This document shows positions 34,126 through 43,152 of a DNA stretch of 61,984 nt, piece by piece. Position 1 is the first letter of the stretch. The number at the start of each line of letters is the position of its first letter. Origin of the DNA: Gelidibacter algens. Its GTDB lineage: Bacteria; Bacteroidota; Bacteroidia; Flavobacteriales; Flavobacteriaceae. Both the position numbers and the translations under genes were made by a program. Below the pieces are notes generated by a model that was not told where the DNA came from, did not search any database, and was given only the letters and a program-made list of their open reading frames with translations. The stretch lies in NCBI RefSeq assembly GCF_001678675.1, contig NZ_LZRN01000025.1, positions 1 through 61,984 on the forward strand, read 5' to 3'.

Positions 34126-35565
34126 TTATACTTCAAAAAAATCCTCCGGAAACCCTATCAAATATAACTTTTCTTTCGCTCTGGTAATAGCGGTATAAAG
34201 CCATCTCAAATAATCTTTATCGATACCGTTTGGCAAATAAGGCTGTTCCACAAAAACGGTATGCCATTGCCCACCTTGCGATTTATGACAGGTAATGGCA
34301 TAAGAAAATTTGACTTGTAACGCGTTGAAATGTTTGTTATTTTTAATTTTCAGGAATTTTTTATAATTGGATGTTTCTTCTTCATAATCTTTTTGTACTT
34401 CCTGATATAACCTGTTGGATTCTTCGTAAGGTAATGAAGGCGATTCTGCCTCGATCGTATCTAAAAGTAAAACTGTTTCAAAGGGCGTCATTTTTGGATA
34501 GTCTACCATTTGGACTTTTACTTCTGCAAATCTAAACCCGTATAGATCTTGAATACTAAAGATTTCCAACACTTGAACGATATCACCGTTTGCAATAAAT
34601 CCTGCCTCAGAGGTTGGTTTTACCCAGAAATAATTATTTTTTACCACCATTAAAAAATCGCCAACAGTAAGTTCATTTTCATTGTTTAAAATGCGTTCCC
34701 TAATTTGTTTGTTATACAAATTGGCCCGTTTATTACTGCGCACAATAATGGCAGTTTCCTCATGGCCTTGGTCTGAATACCCATCATTTATGGCATCCAT
34801 GATTTCATAACCGTCTACAAGACGAACAATATCTGAATATCCTTTTAGATCAAATTTAAAAGACTCATAAAATTCGCCTTCCAAAACCTCACGAAGCTTG
34901 GTGGCATTCATCAAAATCCCTGAATCCTGACCTTGCCGTACCACTTCGTCCAGTTCCATGGTAATAACATTTTTATTATAGTTGAGATTGAGTTGTACAC
35001 TGTCTAATGCCGGACTTAAATCTGATTTCACAGGCGGTAATTGTGCTTTATCGCCTATGAGCAATAATTTACAATTGTGGCCAGAATATACATATTGCAT
35101 CAAATCATCTAGCAAAGATCCGTTTTCAAACAATTTTGAATCTGATGGCGCATCAGGAATCATTGAGGCCTCATCGACAATAAATATAGTATTGCGATGC
35201 TTGTTGGGCTGCATTACAAATTTAACACCGCCACCTTTATCTTTTTTAGGGAAGTAAATCTTTTTATGAATGGTAAACGCTTCCTTACCTGAGTAATTTG
35301 CGATAACCTTGGCGGCCCTTCCCGTGGGTGCCATCAATACCGCACTTACTTTAATATGCCATAAATTGGAAACCAAAGTCCCGATGATGCTTGTTTTTCC
35401 GGTACCAGCAAACCCTTTTAACAAATATAACTGATTGGTATTGGTGTCAAAAACAAAATTTGAAAGCTGATCGAGGACTATATTTTGCTTTAACGTAGGT
35501 TCAAATGGAAATTTTTGTATTAAATGTTTATAAAAATCGGAGGCATTCATATTTGAGAGAGTCAT
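34126..35565 (-). CDS. ATP-dependent RecD-like DNA helicase (superfamily 1)
   Basis: The 479-residue protein has Walker A LLKGFAGTGKTSIIG (about 46-60), motif II TIFIVDEASMIPD, motif III LLLIGDKAQLPPV, and the C-terminal UvrD_C_2-like region YAITCHKSQGGQWHTVFVEQ and WLYTAITRAKEKLYLIG. It is shorter than RecD2 and lacks its N-terminal domain. Such enzymes unwind DNA with 5'-3' polarity during repair or recombination. It is probably a cytoplasmic accessory helicase. ATG at 35565 is used; ATG at 35550 is a possible alternative. The next gene is divergent. Confidence 0.9.
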   Translation of the reverse strand: MTLSNMNASDFYKHLIQKFPFEPTLKQNIVLDQLSNFVFDTNTNQLYLLKGFAGTGKTSIIGTLVSNLWHIKVSAVLMAPTGRAAKVIANYSGKEAFTIHKKIYFPKKDKGGGVKFVMQPNKHRNTIFIVDEASMIPDAPSDSKLFENGSLLDDLMQYVYSGHNCKLLLIGDKAQLPPVKSDLSPALDSVQLNLNYNKNVITMELDEVVRQGQDSGILMNATKLREVLEGEFYESFKFDLKGYSDIVRLVDGYEIMDAINDGYSDQGHEETAIIVRSNKRANLYNKQIRERILNNENELTVGDFLMVVKNNYFWVKPTSEAGFIANGDIVQVLEIFSIQDLYGFRFAEVKVQMVDYPKMTPFETVLLLDTIEAESPSLPYEESNRLYQEVQKDYEEETSNYKKFLKIKNNKHFNALQVKFSYAITCHKSQGGQWHTVFVEQPYLPNGIDKDYLRWLYTAITRAKEKLYLIGFPEDFFEV

Positions 35566-35713
35566 TTTTCTTAAAACGGAAAGGTAATGTTTATAAAGAA
35601 TTGTTGTAACTTTATGACATCCTTTTTAAAAGCATATTGCGATATTTGACACATCAACTTTTTTAATTTTATCATTTTTATAAGGTTTGGTTTTCGTGAA
35701 TAAAAAAAAATTG

Positions 35714-35721
35714 TAGATTTG
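35714..35721 (+). promoter_or_regulatory. -7 box of the 35756 gene
   Basis: TAGATTTG matches TAnnTTTG, 34 bp before the start codon. A TTTG at 35686-35689 lies 24 bp upstream, a longer spacing than the usual 19-21. Confidence 0.5.
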
Positions 35722-35755
35722 CGATAGACCAATTATAAAAATAAACTCACAAACT

Positions 35756-36484
35756 ATGCTAACAGTAATCCTTGCTATTGTAATTGTTATCGTCCTTACG
35801 ATTGGAATCGTATGGTTGATTGACAAATTTGTTCCTAAAAACTTTAAGCCAATTTTGCATATCTTACTATGGGCGGCTATTGCTTTTCTTGGCTACAGCA
35901 CCTTTATGTCAGTGTATGGAGAAATCCAATTCAATCAACTTAAAGACAAACGCTATGCTATTGTTATTGAAAAATTAAATGATATTAGAGATGCTGAAAT
36001 GGCATACAAACAAGTGAATGGTAAATTTACCGATGACTTTGATGCTCTAGTCAACTTTATAGAAACTGGGAAATATACAATTACACAACGTAAGGACTCT
36101 ACCATTGTTGACGAAGAGGCAACGCGACGTTTTGGTGGCGTTACTACTACAAAAGAAATTGTCATTATTGATACTTTAGGTTATGTTCCAGTAAAAGATT
36201 CTTTGTTTGGAGCTGATACCCGTTATAAAACGATGATGAATGTACCTGTAGGGAAACCTGGAGCAAAATTCACCTTGAAAGCAGGTAAATTAGATGATAT
36301 CCCTGTGTTTGAAGCAAGTGTAGATAAAGCCATCATTCTGGATGGTGAGGATAAAAACTTGATTGCAAAAGAAAAACAAGTCATATCTGTTGATGGTGTA
36401 AATGGACCAAAATTAATGGTTGGTTCTATGACGGAAGTCAAAACCATTGGTAACTGGCCTAAAAACTATTCAACCACTGAATAA
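35756..36484 (+). CDS. membrane-anchored protein of unknown function
   Basis: The 242-residue protein has two hydrophobic N-terminal helices (about 2-22 and 32-50), followed by a soluble domain of about 190 residues. The stretch KLNDIRDAEMAYKQVNGKFTDDFDALVNFI just after the second helix recalls a pilin-like globular start, but no prepilin peptidase site is present. The soluble part is rich in charged residues and short beta strands. I do not recognise the family. It is immediately followed by the DUF3822 gene, so both may be co-transcribed with rsmD. Confidence 0.6.
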   Translation: MLTVILAIVIVIVLTIGIVWLIDKFVPKNFKPILHILLWAAIAFLGYSTFMSVYGEIQFNQLKDKRYAIVIEKLNDIRDAEMAYKQVNGKFTDDFDALVNFIETGKYTITQRKDSTIVDEEATRRFGGVTTTKEIVIIDTLGYVPVKDSLFGADTRYKTMMNVPVGKPGAKFTLKAGKLDDIPVFEASVDKAIILDGEDKNLIAKEKQVISVDGVNGPKLMVGSMTEVKTIGNWPKNYSTTE

Positions 36485-36485
36485 A

Positions 36486-37304
36486 TTGGAATTGAAAATC
36501 TTAAAAAAACTGTCCATTCAAATTAGTTTGAGTGGACTTTCTTTTTGTATCCTAAATTGTACAAACTCGAAAGTAACGTATTTAAAGCGTCTTGACTTTA
36601 AAGGCAAAGTTACACCAGAAGTTGTTTTGGAACATCTTAGAAACGCCATCGCAGAGGAGCCGCTTTTAAATGGCACGTTTGATAGCATTTTAGTGTTTTT
36701 TCAAAATGAACTGTCCAATTTAGTTCCAGAGAAATTCTTTGACGAGCAAAATTCAGCAGACTATTTGAAGTTCAGTTCAAAAATCATTAAAACTGATTTT
36801 ATTTCCCACGATAAAATAGAAGCCATTAAAAGCGTCAATGTGTTTGTACCTTATATGAATATTAACAATTATTTGTTTGAGGTCTATGGTGAATTTGAAT
36901 ACAAGCATGCATCCACCATTTTATTGGAACAGGCCCTAAAGCAAGATAAATATTCTAAGGATGACAGCATATATATCAACGTGGAGCCCTTTCATTTTGA
37001 AATGGTGGTCGTCAAAAAAGGACAGCTTCAGCTTTACAACACTTTTGAGTATGACAGCAAAGAAGATTTTATCTACTTTATACTTTTCACCATTGAACAA
37101 CTCCAGTTAAACCCTGAAAACGTGGTTGTTAAATTAACGGGAGCTATTGAAAAAGGTGATGCGTTGTACAAAATTCTTTATACCTATATTCGTTATGTAA
37201 CTTTCGGTAAGCCTTCTAAAAAGTATGCTTATGACACCAATGACAATAGTGCATCCAAACACCAACACACACTTATTTTAAATAGTTTCAACCCATGCGA
37301 ATAA
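36486..37304 (+). CDS. DUF3822 family protein (actin-like ATPase fold)
   Basis: The product has about 270 residues; the conserved domain begins KLSIQISLSGLSFCI. Features such as FNGTFDSILVFFQNELSNLVPEKFF and KLTGAIEKGDALYKILYTYI match the DUF3822 family of Bacteroidetes, which is thought to have an FtsA/PilM-like fold. The function is unknown. No ATG lies at the right place: the TTG at 36486, directly after the upstream stop, and the TTG at 36492 are the best starts, with a TTG at 36447 possible. The 3' end overlaps rsmD by 10 bp, so they are translationally linked. Confidence 0.75.
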   Translation: MELKILKKLSIQISLSGLSFCILNCTNSKVTYLKRLDFKGKVTPEVVLEHLRNAIAEEPLLNGTFDSILVFFQNELSNLVPEKFFDEQNSADYLKFSSKIIKTDFISHDKIEAIKSVNVFVPYMNINNYLFEVYGEFEYKHASTILLEQALKQDKYSKDDSIYINVEPFHFEMVVVKKGQLQLYNTFEYDSKEDFIYFILFTIEQLQLNPENVVVKLTGAIEKGDALYKILYTYIRYVTFGKPSKKYAYDTNDNSASKHQHTLILNSFNPCE

Positions 37305-37837
37305 TCTCAGGTAATTTTAAAGGAAGACGCATTACAGCGCCAAAAAAACTCCCCGTTCGTCCAACGACTGACATGGCAAAGGAAGCTATTTTTAATATCC
37401 TGAACAATAGCTTTTATTTTGATGAGATATCTGTGTTGGACCTTTTTGCAGGTACAGGAAGCATCAGTTATGAATTTGCATCCAGAGGCACGGAAAACAT
37501 CACCTGTGTGGATGAAGATTTTGGCTGTATTAAATTTATCAATAAAACCGCTGAAGAATTTGAAATGGATATTCAAACTATAAAAAGTGATGTCTTTAAA
37601 TTTTTAGAAAGCTCCAAGTTTCAATCTACAATCATTTTCGCTGATCCGCCTTATGCTTTTAGCTTAGAACAATTTTCAAGAATTCCGGAGTTGGTTTTTA
37701 AAAATGAACTTTTGGAAAATGATGGTGTCTTAATTGTTGAGCACGCCAAACAGACCGATCTATCTCATTTGCCCAACTTTAGGTATTCTAAAAATTATGG
37801 AAGTAGTGCGTTTAGTTTTTTTGAGAAATCAGAATAA
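37295..37837 (+). CDS. rsmD: 16S rRNA (guanine966-N2)-methyltransferase
   Basis: The 180-residue protein starts MRIISGNFKGRRITAPKKLP, with RPTTDMAKEAIFNIL, SAM-binding VLDLFAGTGSISYEFASRG and the catalytic Asp-Pro-Pro-Tyr motif in IFADPPYAF. It methylates G966 of 16S rRNA in the assembling 30S subunit. The length matches the family. It begins inside the end of the DUF3822 gene and is convergent with rnpB. Confidence 0.94.
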   Translation: MRIISGNFKGRRITAPKKLPVRPTTDMAKEAIFNILNNSFYFDEISVLDLFAGTGSISYEFASRGTENITCVDEDFGCIKFINKTAEEFEMDIQTIKSDVFKFLESSKFQSTIIFADPPYAFSLEQFSRIPELVFKNELLENDGVLIVEHAKQTDLSHLPNFRYSKNYGSSAFSFFEKSE

Positions 37838-37912
37838 ATTTGTGAGTTACTGTTTCGCAGACATACAGTGAGAAAGCACTGAGATTTACCTAAACTATTT
37901 TTAAAAAACAAA

Positions 37913-37934
37913 GCCCTTTGAAAATTCAAAGAGC
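37913..37934 (-). terminator. terminator of rnpB
   Basis: GCCCTTTGAA (37913-37922) pairs with TTCAAAGAGC (37925-37934) with one G-U pair, and the minus strand then reads into a U-rich stretch (plus-strand A run 37903-37908). It lies about 10 bp beyond the rnpB 3' end. Confidence 0.65.
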
Positions 37935-37939
37935 CTGTT

Positions 37940-38288
37940 AGTTTAAGTAAATCTATAAGCCGAATTCTGTACATTTTCTTTTTGGAAATGAATTCCAGAA
38001 ATAAAAATGCCCTTATCATTTATCTGAGTGTACTGTTACCAGCACACTTTTGCTGTCTACCCTCCAACAATCGAGCGTGCCGCCCTCTCCCGACGGATCG
38101 GGACGTTGGTATACATGACATTGCACCACATAGAGTTTACCTGGTTTCACTACAGCATGACCTGTACATACTTTCTGTTGCACTTTTCCTGATCTCACGA
38201 CCGATGGCCATTAACCATTATGTTGCACTACGGTGTTCGGACTTTCCTCCATCCATTTGCATGAACAGCGATAAGGCGAATTACTTGC
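37940..38288 (-). ncRNA. rnpB: RNase P RNA
   Basis: On the minus strand the sequence contains the universally conserved GAGGAAAGTCCGAACACC near the 5' end and ATTCGGCTTATAGATTTACT near the 3' end. The ends pair (AAGTAA with TTACTT, plus-strand 38281-38286 and 37945-37950) to form helix P1. This is a bacterial type A RNase P RNA, the catalytic subunit that matures tRNA 5' ends. Size is about 340 nt. A -7 box lies directly upstream and a terminator directly downstream. The exact ends are uncertain by a few bases. Confidence 0.95.
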
Positions 38289-38291
38289 GGC

Positions 38292-38299
38292 CAAAGTTA
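38292..38299 (-). promoter_or_regulatory. -7 box of rnpB
   Basis: On the minus strand TAACTTTG fits TAnnTTTG; the expected start falls at the P1 helix of RNase P RNA, supporting both calls. A TTTAG lies near the -33 position. Confidence 0.65.
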
Positions 38300-38526
38300 C
38301 TTTAAAGTTTTAATTGACTAAAGATTTAATTGCCTAAAGTTGCCAATTTCAACATAAACACTCAATACAACACTCTAACGTAGTTTAGACTCTCGGAACC
38401 TATGCCTTTTTTGTTAATAACTAATGCTAAAATCACACCTTGTAATTCCTTTATTAGAACCGATTTTCTAACTTTGTTACTTCAAGTTTGGCATTATCAA
38501 ATACCGGACTGTATGCAACACTATTG

Positions 38527-39600
38527 ATGGAACATTTTATCGTATCGGCACGCAAGTATAGACCACAAACCTTCAAGGATGTTGTGGGCCAGCAGGCTAT
38601 TACCAATACCTTATTAAATGCCATTGAACACAATCATTTGGCCCAAGCCCTACTCTTTACCGGTCCGCGTGGGGTAGGCAAAACCACTTGTGCACGTATC
38701 TTGGCCAAAATGATCAATAGTGATGGTACTGAGAAAGAAGATGAAGACTTTGCATTCAACATTTTTGAATTGGATGCAGCTTCTAACAACTCGGTGGATG
38801 ATATCCGTAATTTGACAGATCAAGTTAGGATTCCGCCACAAGTTGGAAAATATAAGGTCTATATTATTGACGAGGTGCACATGCTCTCTCAAGCGGCGTT
38901 TAATGCCTTCTTGAAAACCTTGGAAGAGCCACCTAAGCACTGCATTTTTATTTTAGCGACCACTGAAAAGCACAAAATTATTCCAACGATTTTGTCACGT
39001 TGCCAAATTTTTGACTTTAAACGCATTACGGTTAAAGATGCTAAAAACTATTTAAAATACATTGCACAAGAACAAGGCATTGATGCCGAGGATGATGCAC
39101 TTCATATTATTGCCCAAAAGGCTGATGGCGCTATGCGTGATGCACTGTCCATCTTTGACAGGGTAGTCAGTTTTTCTGGTAAAAATTTAACCAGACAAGC
39201 CGTTACTGAGAACTTAAATGTTCTTGATTACGAAACCTATTTTACGAGTACCGATTTAATTTTAGAGAATAAAATACCTGAACTGCTCATTCAGTTTAAT
39301 GACACTTTATCTAAAGGTTTTGATGGGCACCATTATATTGCAGGTTTAGCGTCACACTTTAGGGATTTGATGGTTTGCAAAAATGAGCAGACCATAGAAT
39401 TGCTTGAAGTTGGTGAGGATACCAAGCTGAAATACATGGAACAGTCCAGAAAAGCGTCCTACGAGTTTCTGATGAAGGGCATTGAATTGGCCAATGACTG
39501 TGATCTCAAATTTAAAAGCAGTAAGAATCAACGCTTACTCGTTGAACTGACCTTAATGCAGCTTGCCTCTATCACTTTTGATGGAAGAAAAAAAAAATAG
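38527..39600 (+). CDS. dnaX: DNA polymerase III gamma/tau, N-terminal frame (gamma-like product)
   Basis: From ATG at 38527 this frame encodes 357 residues: AAA+ ATPase domains I-II (Walker A FTGPRGVGKTTCARIL, Walker B YIIDEVHMLS, sensor 1 FILATTEKHKIIPTILSRCQIF) and the complete collar domain III ending at QLASITFDG. The cysteine-rich zinc module of E. coli DnaX is absent. The frame stops at TAG (39598-39600) directly after a run of ten A residues (39588-39597). Dropping one A, by transcript slippage, fuses it to the next frame and gives a 576-residue tau. Domain boundaries match gamma exactly, so a short clamp-loader subunit is likely produced. A sequencing error is the main alternative. 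Upstream ATG/TTG starts would lengthen a region not conserved. Confidence 0.9.
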   Translation: MEHFIVSARKYRPQTFKDVVGQQAITNTLLNAIEHNHLAQALLFTGPRGVGKTTCARILAKMINSDGTEKEDEDFAFNIFELDAASNNSVDDIRNLTDQVRIPPQVGKYKVYIIDEVHMLSQAAFNAFLKTLEEPPKHCIFILATTEKHKIIPTILSRCQIFDFKRITVKDAKNYLKYIAQEQGIDAEDDALHIIAQKADGAMRDALSIFDRVVSFSGKNLTRQAVTENLNVLDYETYFTSTDLILENKIPELLIQFNDTLSKGFDGHHYIAGLASHFRDLMVCKNEQTIELLEVGEDTKLKYMEQSRKASYEFLMKGIELANDCDLKFKSSKNQRLLVELTLMQLASITFDGRKKK

Positions 39601-40258
39601 CAAACACTACATAATCCCGGCCTCTTATTTTAAGGCCAAAGGGATAACCCCTATTTCTGTATCGCTTCCTAAAAAAGAAGTATCGGGTAGCACTCCTGTA
39701 ACTGAATCGTTAGAAATCAAGCCTGAACCTGTTATCAAGGAAAAGCAAAGCGATTATTCCCAACAATCAGTTCCTAAAATTGATTTGAAATTTGATAGCA
39801 AACGCACTTCTGGTCTTTCTTTAAAAAGTATTAGGGCTAAAAAGGAACATCTGATTAAACAGATGGAGGTGGTTATTGATCCAAATGATTTACCTTCAGA
39901 AGCATTTACACCAGAAGCCTTCTTCAAAGCGTGGGACACCTATATTAGCTCTTTAAACACAAAAGGAGAAAAGATTATGGTGTCTATGTTGGAAATGAAC
40001 AAGCCGGTTTTAAAAGGCACTGAAATCCATGTGGAATTCCCTCTTGAATCTCTCAAAATAGAATTGGAACGGGCCCAATTCCCGTTGATGGAACATCTCA
40101 GAAAATCACTTCGTAATTATAACTTATCTTTAGAGATTCATGTCAATGAAGAAATTGCAAAGCAATACGCCTTTACGCCCATTGAAAAATACGAGAAATT
40201 GAAAGAGAAAAACCCGAATATTGAGCTCTTGAAAAAAACATTTGGGCTGGATTTATAG
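39581..40258 (+). CDS. dnaX: DnaX tau C-terminal frame
   Basis: This frame carries on from the A10 run at 39588-39597 and encodes about 219 residues after the shift. It starts YIIPASYFKAKG, a linker, then a C-terminal domain (about 100-219) with PEAFFKAWDTYISSLNTKGE and EHLRKSLRNYNLSLEIHVNE, as in the C-terminal part of DnaX in Flavobacteriaceae. This part of tau contacts the polymerase core and helicase in E. coli. ATG at 39581 could start it alone, but that would overlap the first frame by 20 bp; a joined product is more likely. Its good preservation argues against a pseudogene. Confidence 0.8.
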   Translation: MEEKKNSKHYIIPASYFKAKGITPISVSLPKKEVSGSTPVTESLEIKPEPVIKEKQSDYSQQSVPKIDLKFDSKRTSGLSLKSIRAKKEHLIKQMEVVIDPNDLPSEAFTPEAFFKAWDTYISSLNTKGEKIMVSMLEMNKPVLKGTEIHVEFPLESLKIELERAQFPLMEHLRKSLRNYNLSLEIHVNEEIAKQYAFTPIEKYEKLKEKNPNIELLKKTFGLDL

Positions 40259-40300
40259 TTAATTTTTATAACTTTTTATGATGCTTTAATATCTTGTCTT

Positions 40301-40861
40301 ATGAAGAATTTATTAGTATTAGTCGCTTTAGTCTCCATAGTGTGTTTGAGCTGTGATAGCAGAAAAACAAAAAAGGAATCTTTAGAACAGGCTGTTTCTG
40401 CATTTAACTTAAAAACAACACCAGTTCAGAGTGCCACTTATCATCCTGAATCCTATGTGGAGATTGTTACCGATACCATTATCTCAAACAGTGTCCAAGT
40501 TCGGATCAAGAATTACTCACTTCTGGATGAGCAGATATTAATTTCAGATGCCACAAATGGTGTTACTAAAAAAGTGAATTATCAGCGTGTGTTTGAGTCA
40601 GACATAAGCGTTTTTACAGCAACCAAAGATATTTTGAACACTCATATTTCAGCCAAACAAATTAGCGCAATTGATGCTGACCCGTTTTGGGATAACGCGA
40701 CGCTACAGCACGCCTGGGTAAATCAGGAACTATCAACTGCAGAAGACATTAAACTGGACATTACATTTATCAATCCTATAGACGATACACATAAGTTATA
40801 TAGAATGTCGATCGATTCTAACGGACAACAAACCTTGAATTTAATAGAAGCACAAAGTTGA
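40301..40861 (+). CDS. lipoprotein of unknown function
   Basis: The 186-residue product begins with a lipoprotein signal, MKNLLVLVALVSIVCLSC, lipid attachment at Cys18, then a charged linker and a beta-rich domain. Later residues (YVEIVTDTIISNSVQVRIKN and DPFWDNATLQHAWVNQ) show no motif I recognise. Export to the periplasmic or outer-membrane surface is inferred from the signal. It follows dnaX by about 40 bp and precedes miaE by 75 bp, with no evident functional link. Confidence 0.7.
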   Translation: MKNLLVLVALVSIVCLSCDSRKTKKESLEQAVSAFNLKTTPVQSATYHPESYVEIVTDTIISNSVQVRIKNYSLLDEQILISDATNGVTKKVNYQRVFESDISVFTATKDILNTHISAKQISAIDADPFWDNATLQHAWVNQELSTAEDIKLDITFINPIDDTHKLYRMSIDSNGQQTLNLIEAQS

Positions 40862-40936
40862 GTTACTATAAAATTTAAAAAAAATAAAAATCATGTGATT
40901 TCTCTTGGGTAGAAATGACACCAAAATCAGTAAATC

Positions 40937-41518
40937 ATGCTCGGACTTAAATTACCTACAGATCCACGTTGGGTCAATATCGTCGAAAAAAATATTGAAG
41001 ATATTTTGACAGATCATGCTTATTGCGAACAAAAAGCAACCAGCACTGCTATTTCTTTGATTGTCAGTTTTCCGGAATATACTGAATTGGTGCAAGAAAT
41101 GGTGGCTTTGGTAAAGGAAGAGATCAGCCATTTTAAAATGGTGCATGATAAAATTCTTGAAAATGGATGGATTCTTGGTAGAGACCGGAAGGATGAGTAT
41201 GTCATTCAATTGATTGGCTTTTTTCCTAAAGGCGGAAGCAGAACCACACAACTTGTCCACAGACTACTTTACGCGGCTTTGATTGAAGCCAGAAGCTGCG
41301 AGCGTTTTCGTTTGCTTTCGGAAGAATTGGAAGATAAGGAATTAGCTGAATTCTACAGAAAACTAATGGTTAGTGAGGCCAACCATTACACCATGTTTTT
41401 AGGATTTGCAAGACAATATGGCGAAAGAAAAGAAGTGGATCAAAAATGGAATGAACTGTTAGATTATGAAGCTCAAATCATGAAAAATTTGAGTAAAAGT
41501 GAAACGATCCATGGATAG
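40937..41518 (+). CDS. miaE: tRNA-(ms2io6A)-hydroxylase
   Basis: The 193-residue protein matches MiaE, a di-iron ferritin-like hydroxylase of the 2-methylthio-isopentenyl adenosine at position 37 of tRNAs. Visible metal-ligand stretches include DHAYCEQKATSTA, VKEEISHFKMVHD, EARSCERFRLLSE and SEANHYTMFLGF, which supply the paired Glu and Glu-x-x-His ligands. The N-terminal LKLPTDPRWV is typical. It is a cytoplasmic tRNA modification enzyme using O2. A terminator follows 50 bp after the stop codon. Confidence 0.92.
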   Translation: MLGLKLPTDPRWVNIVEKNIEDILTDHAYCEQKATSTAISLIVSFPEYTELVQEMVALVKEEISHFKMVHDKILENGWILGRDRKDEYVIQLIGFFPKGGSRTTQLVHRLLYAALIEARSCERFRLLSEELEDKELAEFYRKLMVSEANHYTMFLGFARQYGERKEVDQKWNELLDYEAQIMKNLSKSETIHG

Positions 41519-41567
41519 ACGCCTTTGTATTTATGGCTCATTTTAACACATCAGTAGAAGCATAAAA

Positions 41568-41600
41568 AAATAAAGCTCCAACAGTATTGGAGCTTTATTT
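41568..41600. terminator. bidirectional terminator
   Basis: AAATAAAGCTCCAA (41568-41581) pairs with TTGGAGCTTTATTT (41587-41600), loop CAGTA. It serves miaE and the convergent beta-barrel gene. Confidence 0.87.
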
Positions 41601-41620
41601 GTAATATATTTTAGTAGATG

Positions 41621-42148
41621 TTATAGTCGATAAGTAAATCCAAATTGCATCACACCTTGCTTAGCTTCCAGGTCCAATTCATCATCAAACACATTTGAAA
41701 TGCCATACAAATAACGGAAATCAATACCAATTTCATCAGTCACCATATACTCGGCAAACCCAACACCTGAAAACACTAAGTTTTTAAATCCGTCATTCTG
41801 TTTGTGGACTTTCAATCCTACCTGCGGACCGACACCAAGCTTAAATCCACCAAAAATATTATAGTTTAAGATTACTGGCAAGTTGAGATAATCTGTTTTG
41901 TAATATTGCAAATTTGCACCTTCGGGAGAATATTGCAATTCTGTCATTACTGCCAAGGTTTCGGTCAGTCCAAAATCTACAAAGGCTCCAAAAACAAACC
42001 CGTTTCTATGTGGATTTGATCTAATTCCATCAACTTCATAATCCATGTTGGACACGTTGGTAGCAAAGTGCACACCGTATTTAATATCTTGAGAAAATGA
42101 GTAGGTTGTAATACCTGCAAAAAGTAGAAGTGTAAAAATTTTTTTCAT
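41621..42148 (-). CDS. outer-membrane beta-barrel protein (PorT-like)
   Basis: Starting at the ATG of MKKIFTLLLFAGITTYSFSQ, the product has about 175 residues with a Sec signal peptide (cleavage near Ser18-Gln) and then alternating hydrophobic strands ending YGVMQFGFTYRL, with a terminal aromatic-Arg-Leu as in small outer-membrane barrels. It resembles the Bacteroidetes PorT/OMP_b-brl_2 barrels. A longer in-frame extension to 42196 exists but lacks sense as a signal peptide. The function is unknown. It is convergent with miaE. Confidence 0.8.
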   Translation of the reverse strand: MKKIFTLLLFAGITTYSFSQDIKYGVHFATNVSNMDYEVDGIRSNPHRNGFVFGAFVDFGLTETLAVMTELQYSPEGANLQYYKTDYLNLPVILNYNIFGGFKLGVGPQVGLKVHKQNDGFKNLVFSGVGFAEYMVTDEIGIDFRYLYGISNVFDDELDLEAKQGVMQFGFTYRL

Positions 42149-42240
42149 AATATAAGATTTGAGTGAGTGAATATAATTTGAAAAATAGTATTTCAATTAT
42201 AAATTAGATATCTAACAATAAAAAGAAGACAAACGGCTTA

Positions 42241-43149
42241 TTATATCAAATTTACACTTGCAACCGTACCAAAATATACACTTTTGATAATCCCATCAGA
42301 AAGCCCAATTTTAGGAACGTAGATGTATTTGGCGTCACTCCATTTCATGGCAGAAAGATAGATTCTGGTTGCCGGAATGATCACATCTGCCCTATCTTGG
42401 TTTAAGTCCAATTCAGTTATGCGCTCTTCATAACTATAGGTTTGGAGCATGTTGTAATAGGAGGTCAAATAGAAATACGTGAGCGGTTTTCCCATAGCCT
42501 TTCCTGATATCTTAAAGATTTTATTGATGTTTCCCCCTGAACCCAAAAGATCAATCTTCTCAAAACCGTTGGTGTGTTGCTTGATCCATGATTCCAACTC
42601 TAACCAGGCTTCTTTTTGGACAATGTCATTTAACAGTCTTACCGTCCCTATTTTAAAAGATTTTGAAGCTGTGGTTACACCTTGATCAATCACAGAAAAC
42701 TCAGAACTCCCACCCCCAACATCAACATATAAGTAGGTTTTGCTTTTATCGATAAAGCTATTCAAATCAGTAGCAGCAATAATTGCGGCTTCCTCTTCGC
42801 CATCAATAACATCTATCTTTATCTGGCATTGTTTTTTTATAAGCTTCACAATGTCATCACCATTATCAGCCTCACGCATTGCTGAAGTAGCGCAAGCTTT
42901 GTAAGCAGTGACCTTATGTGATTTCATGAGCAGCCTAAACGCATTCATGGTATCTACCAAACGCAGTTCATTTTCTTTGGAAATTTGATGCTTTAAAAAC
43001 ACGTCTGCTCCCAAACGAATAGGAACACGCACCAAAGCGCTTTTTTTGAAAAGTGTTGGTTTTCCTTTTTGTTCAATAATATTTGAAATAAGCAAGCGTA
43101 CCGCATTGGATCCAATGTCAATAGCAGCATATTTTTTAATAGTCAGCAT
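42241..43149 (-). CDS. exopolyphosphatase / Ppx-GppA family phosphatase
   Basis: The 302-residue protein begins AAIDIGSNAVRLLISNI, with the second motif YLYVDVGGGSSEFSVI and DVIPATRIYL-like features, all typical of the ASKHA-fold Ppx/GppA family. These enzymes hydrolyse polyphosphate or pppGpp. It is about 300 residues, so it has only the catalytic domain and not the C-terminal HD-like domain of E. coli Ppx. It follows the ppk gene by 3 bp, a typical ppk-ppx operon, so polyphosphate turnover is the likely role. Confidence 0.9.
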   Translation of the reverse strand: MLTIKKYAAIDIGSNAVRLLISNIIEQKGKPTLFKKSALVRVPIRLGADVFLKHQISKENELRLVDTMNAFRLLMKSHKVTAYKACATSAMREADNGDDIVKLIKKQCQIKIDVIDGEEEAAIIAATDLNSFIDKSKTYLYVDVGGGSSEFSVIDQGVTTASKSFKIGTVRLLNDIVQKEAWLELESWIKQHTNGFEKIDLLGSGGNINKIFKISGKAMGKPLTYFYLTSYYNMLQTYSYEERITELDLNQDRADVIIPATRIYLSAMKWSDAKYIYVPKIGLSDGIIKSVYFGTVASVNLI

Positions 43150-43152
43150 AAT

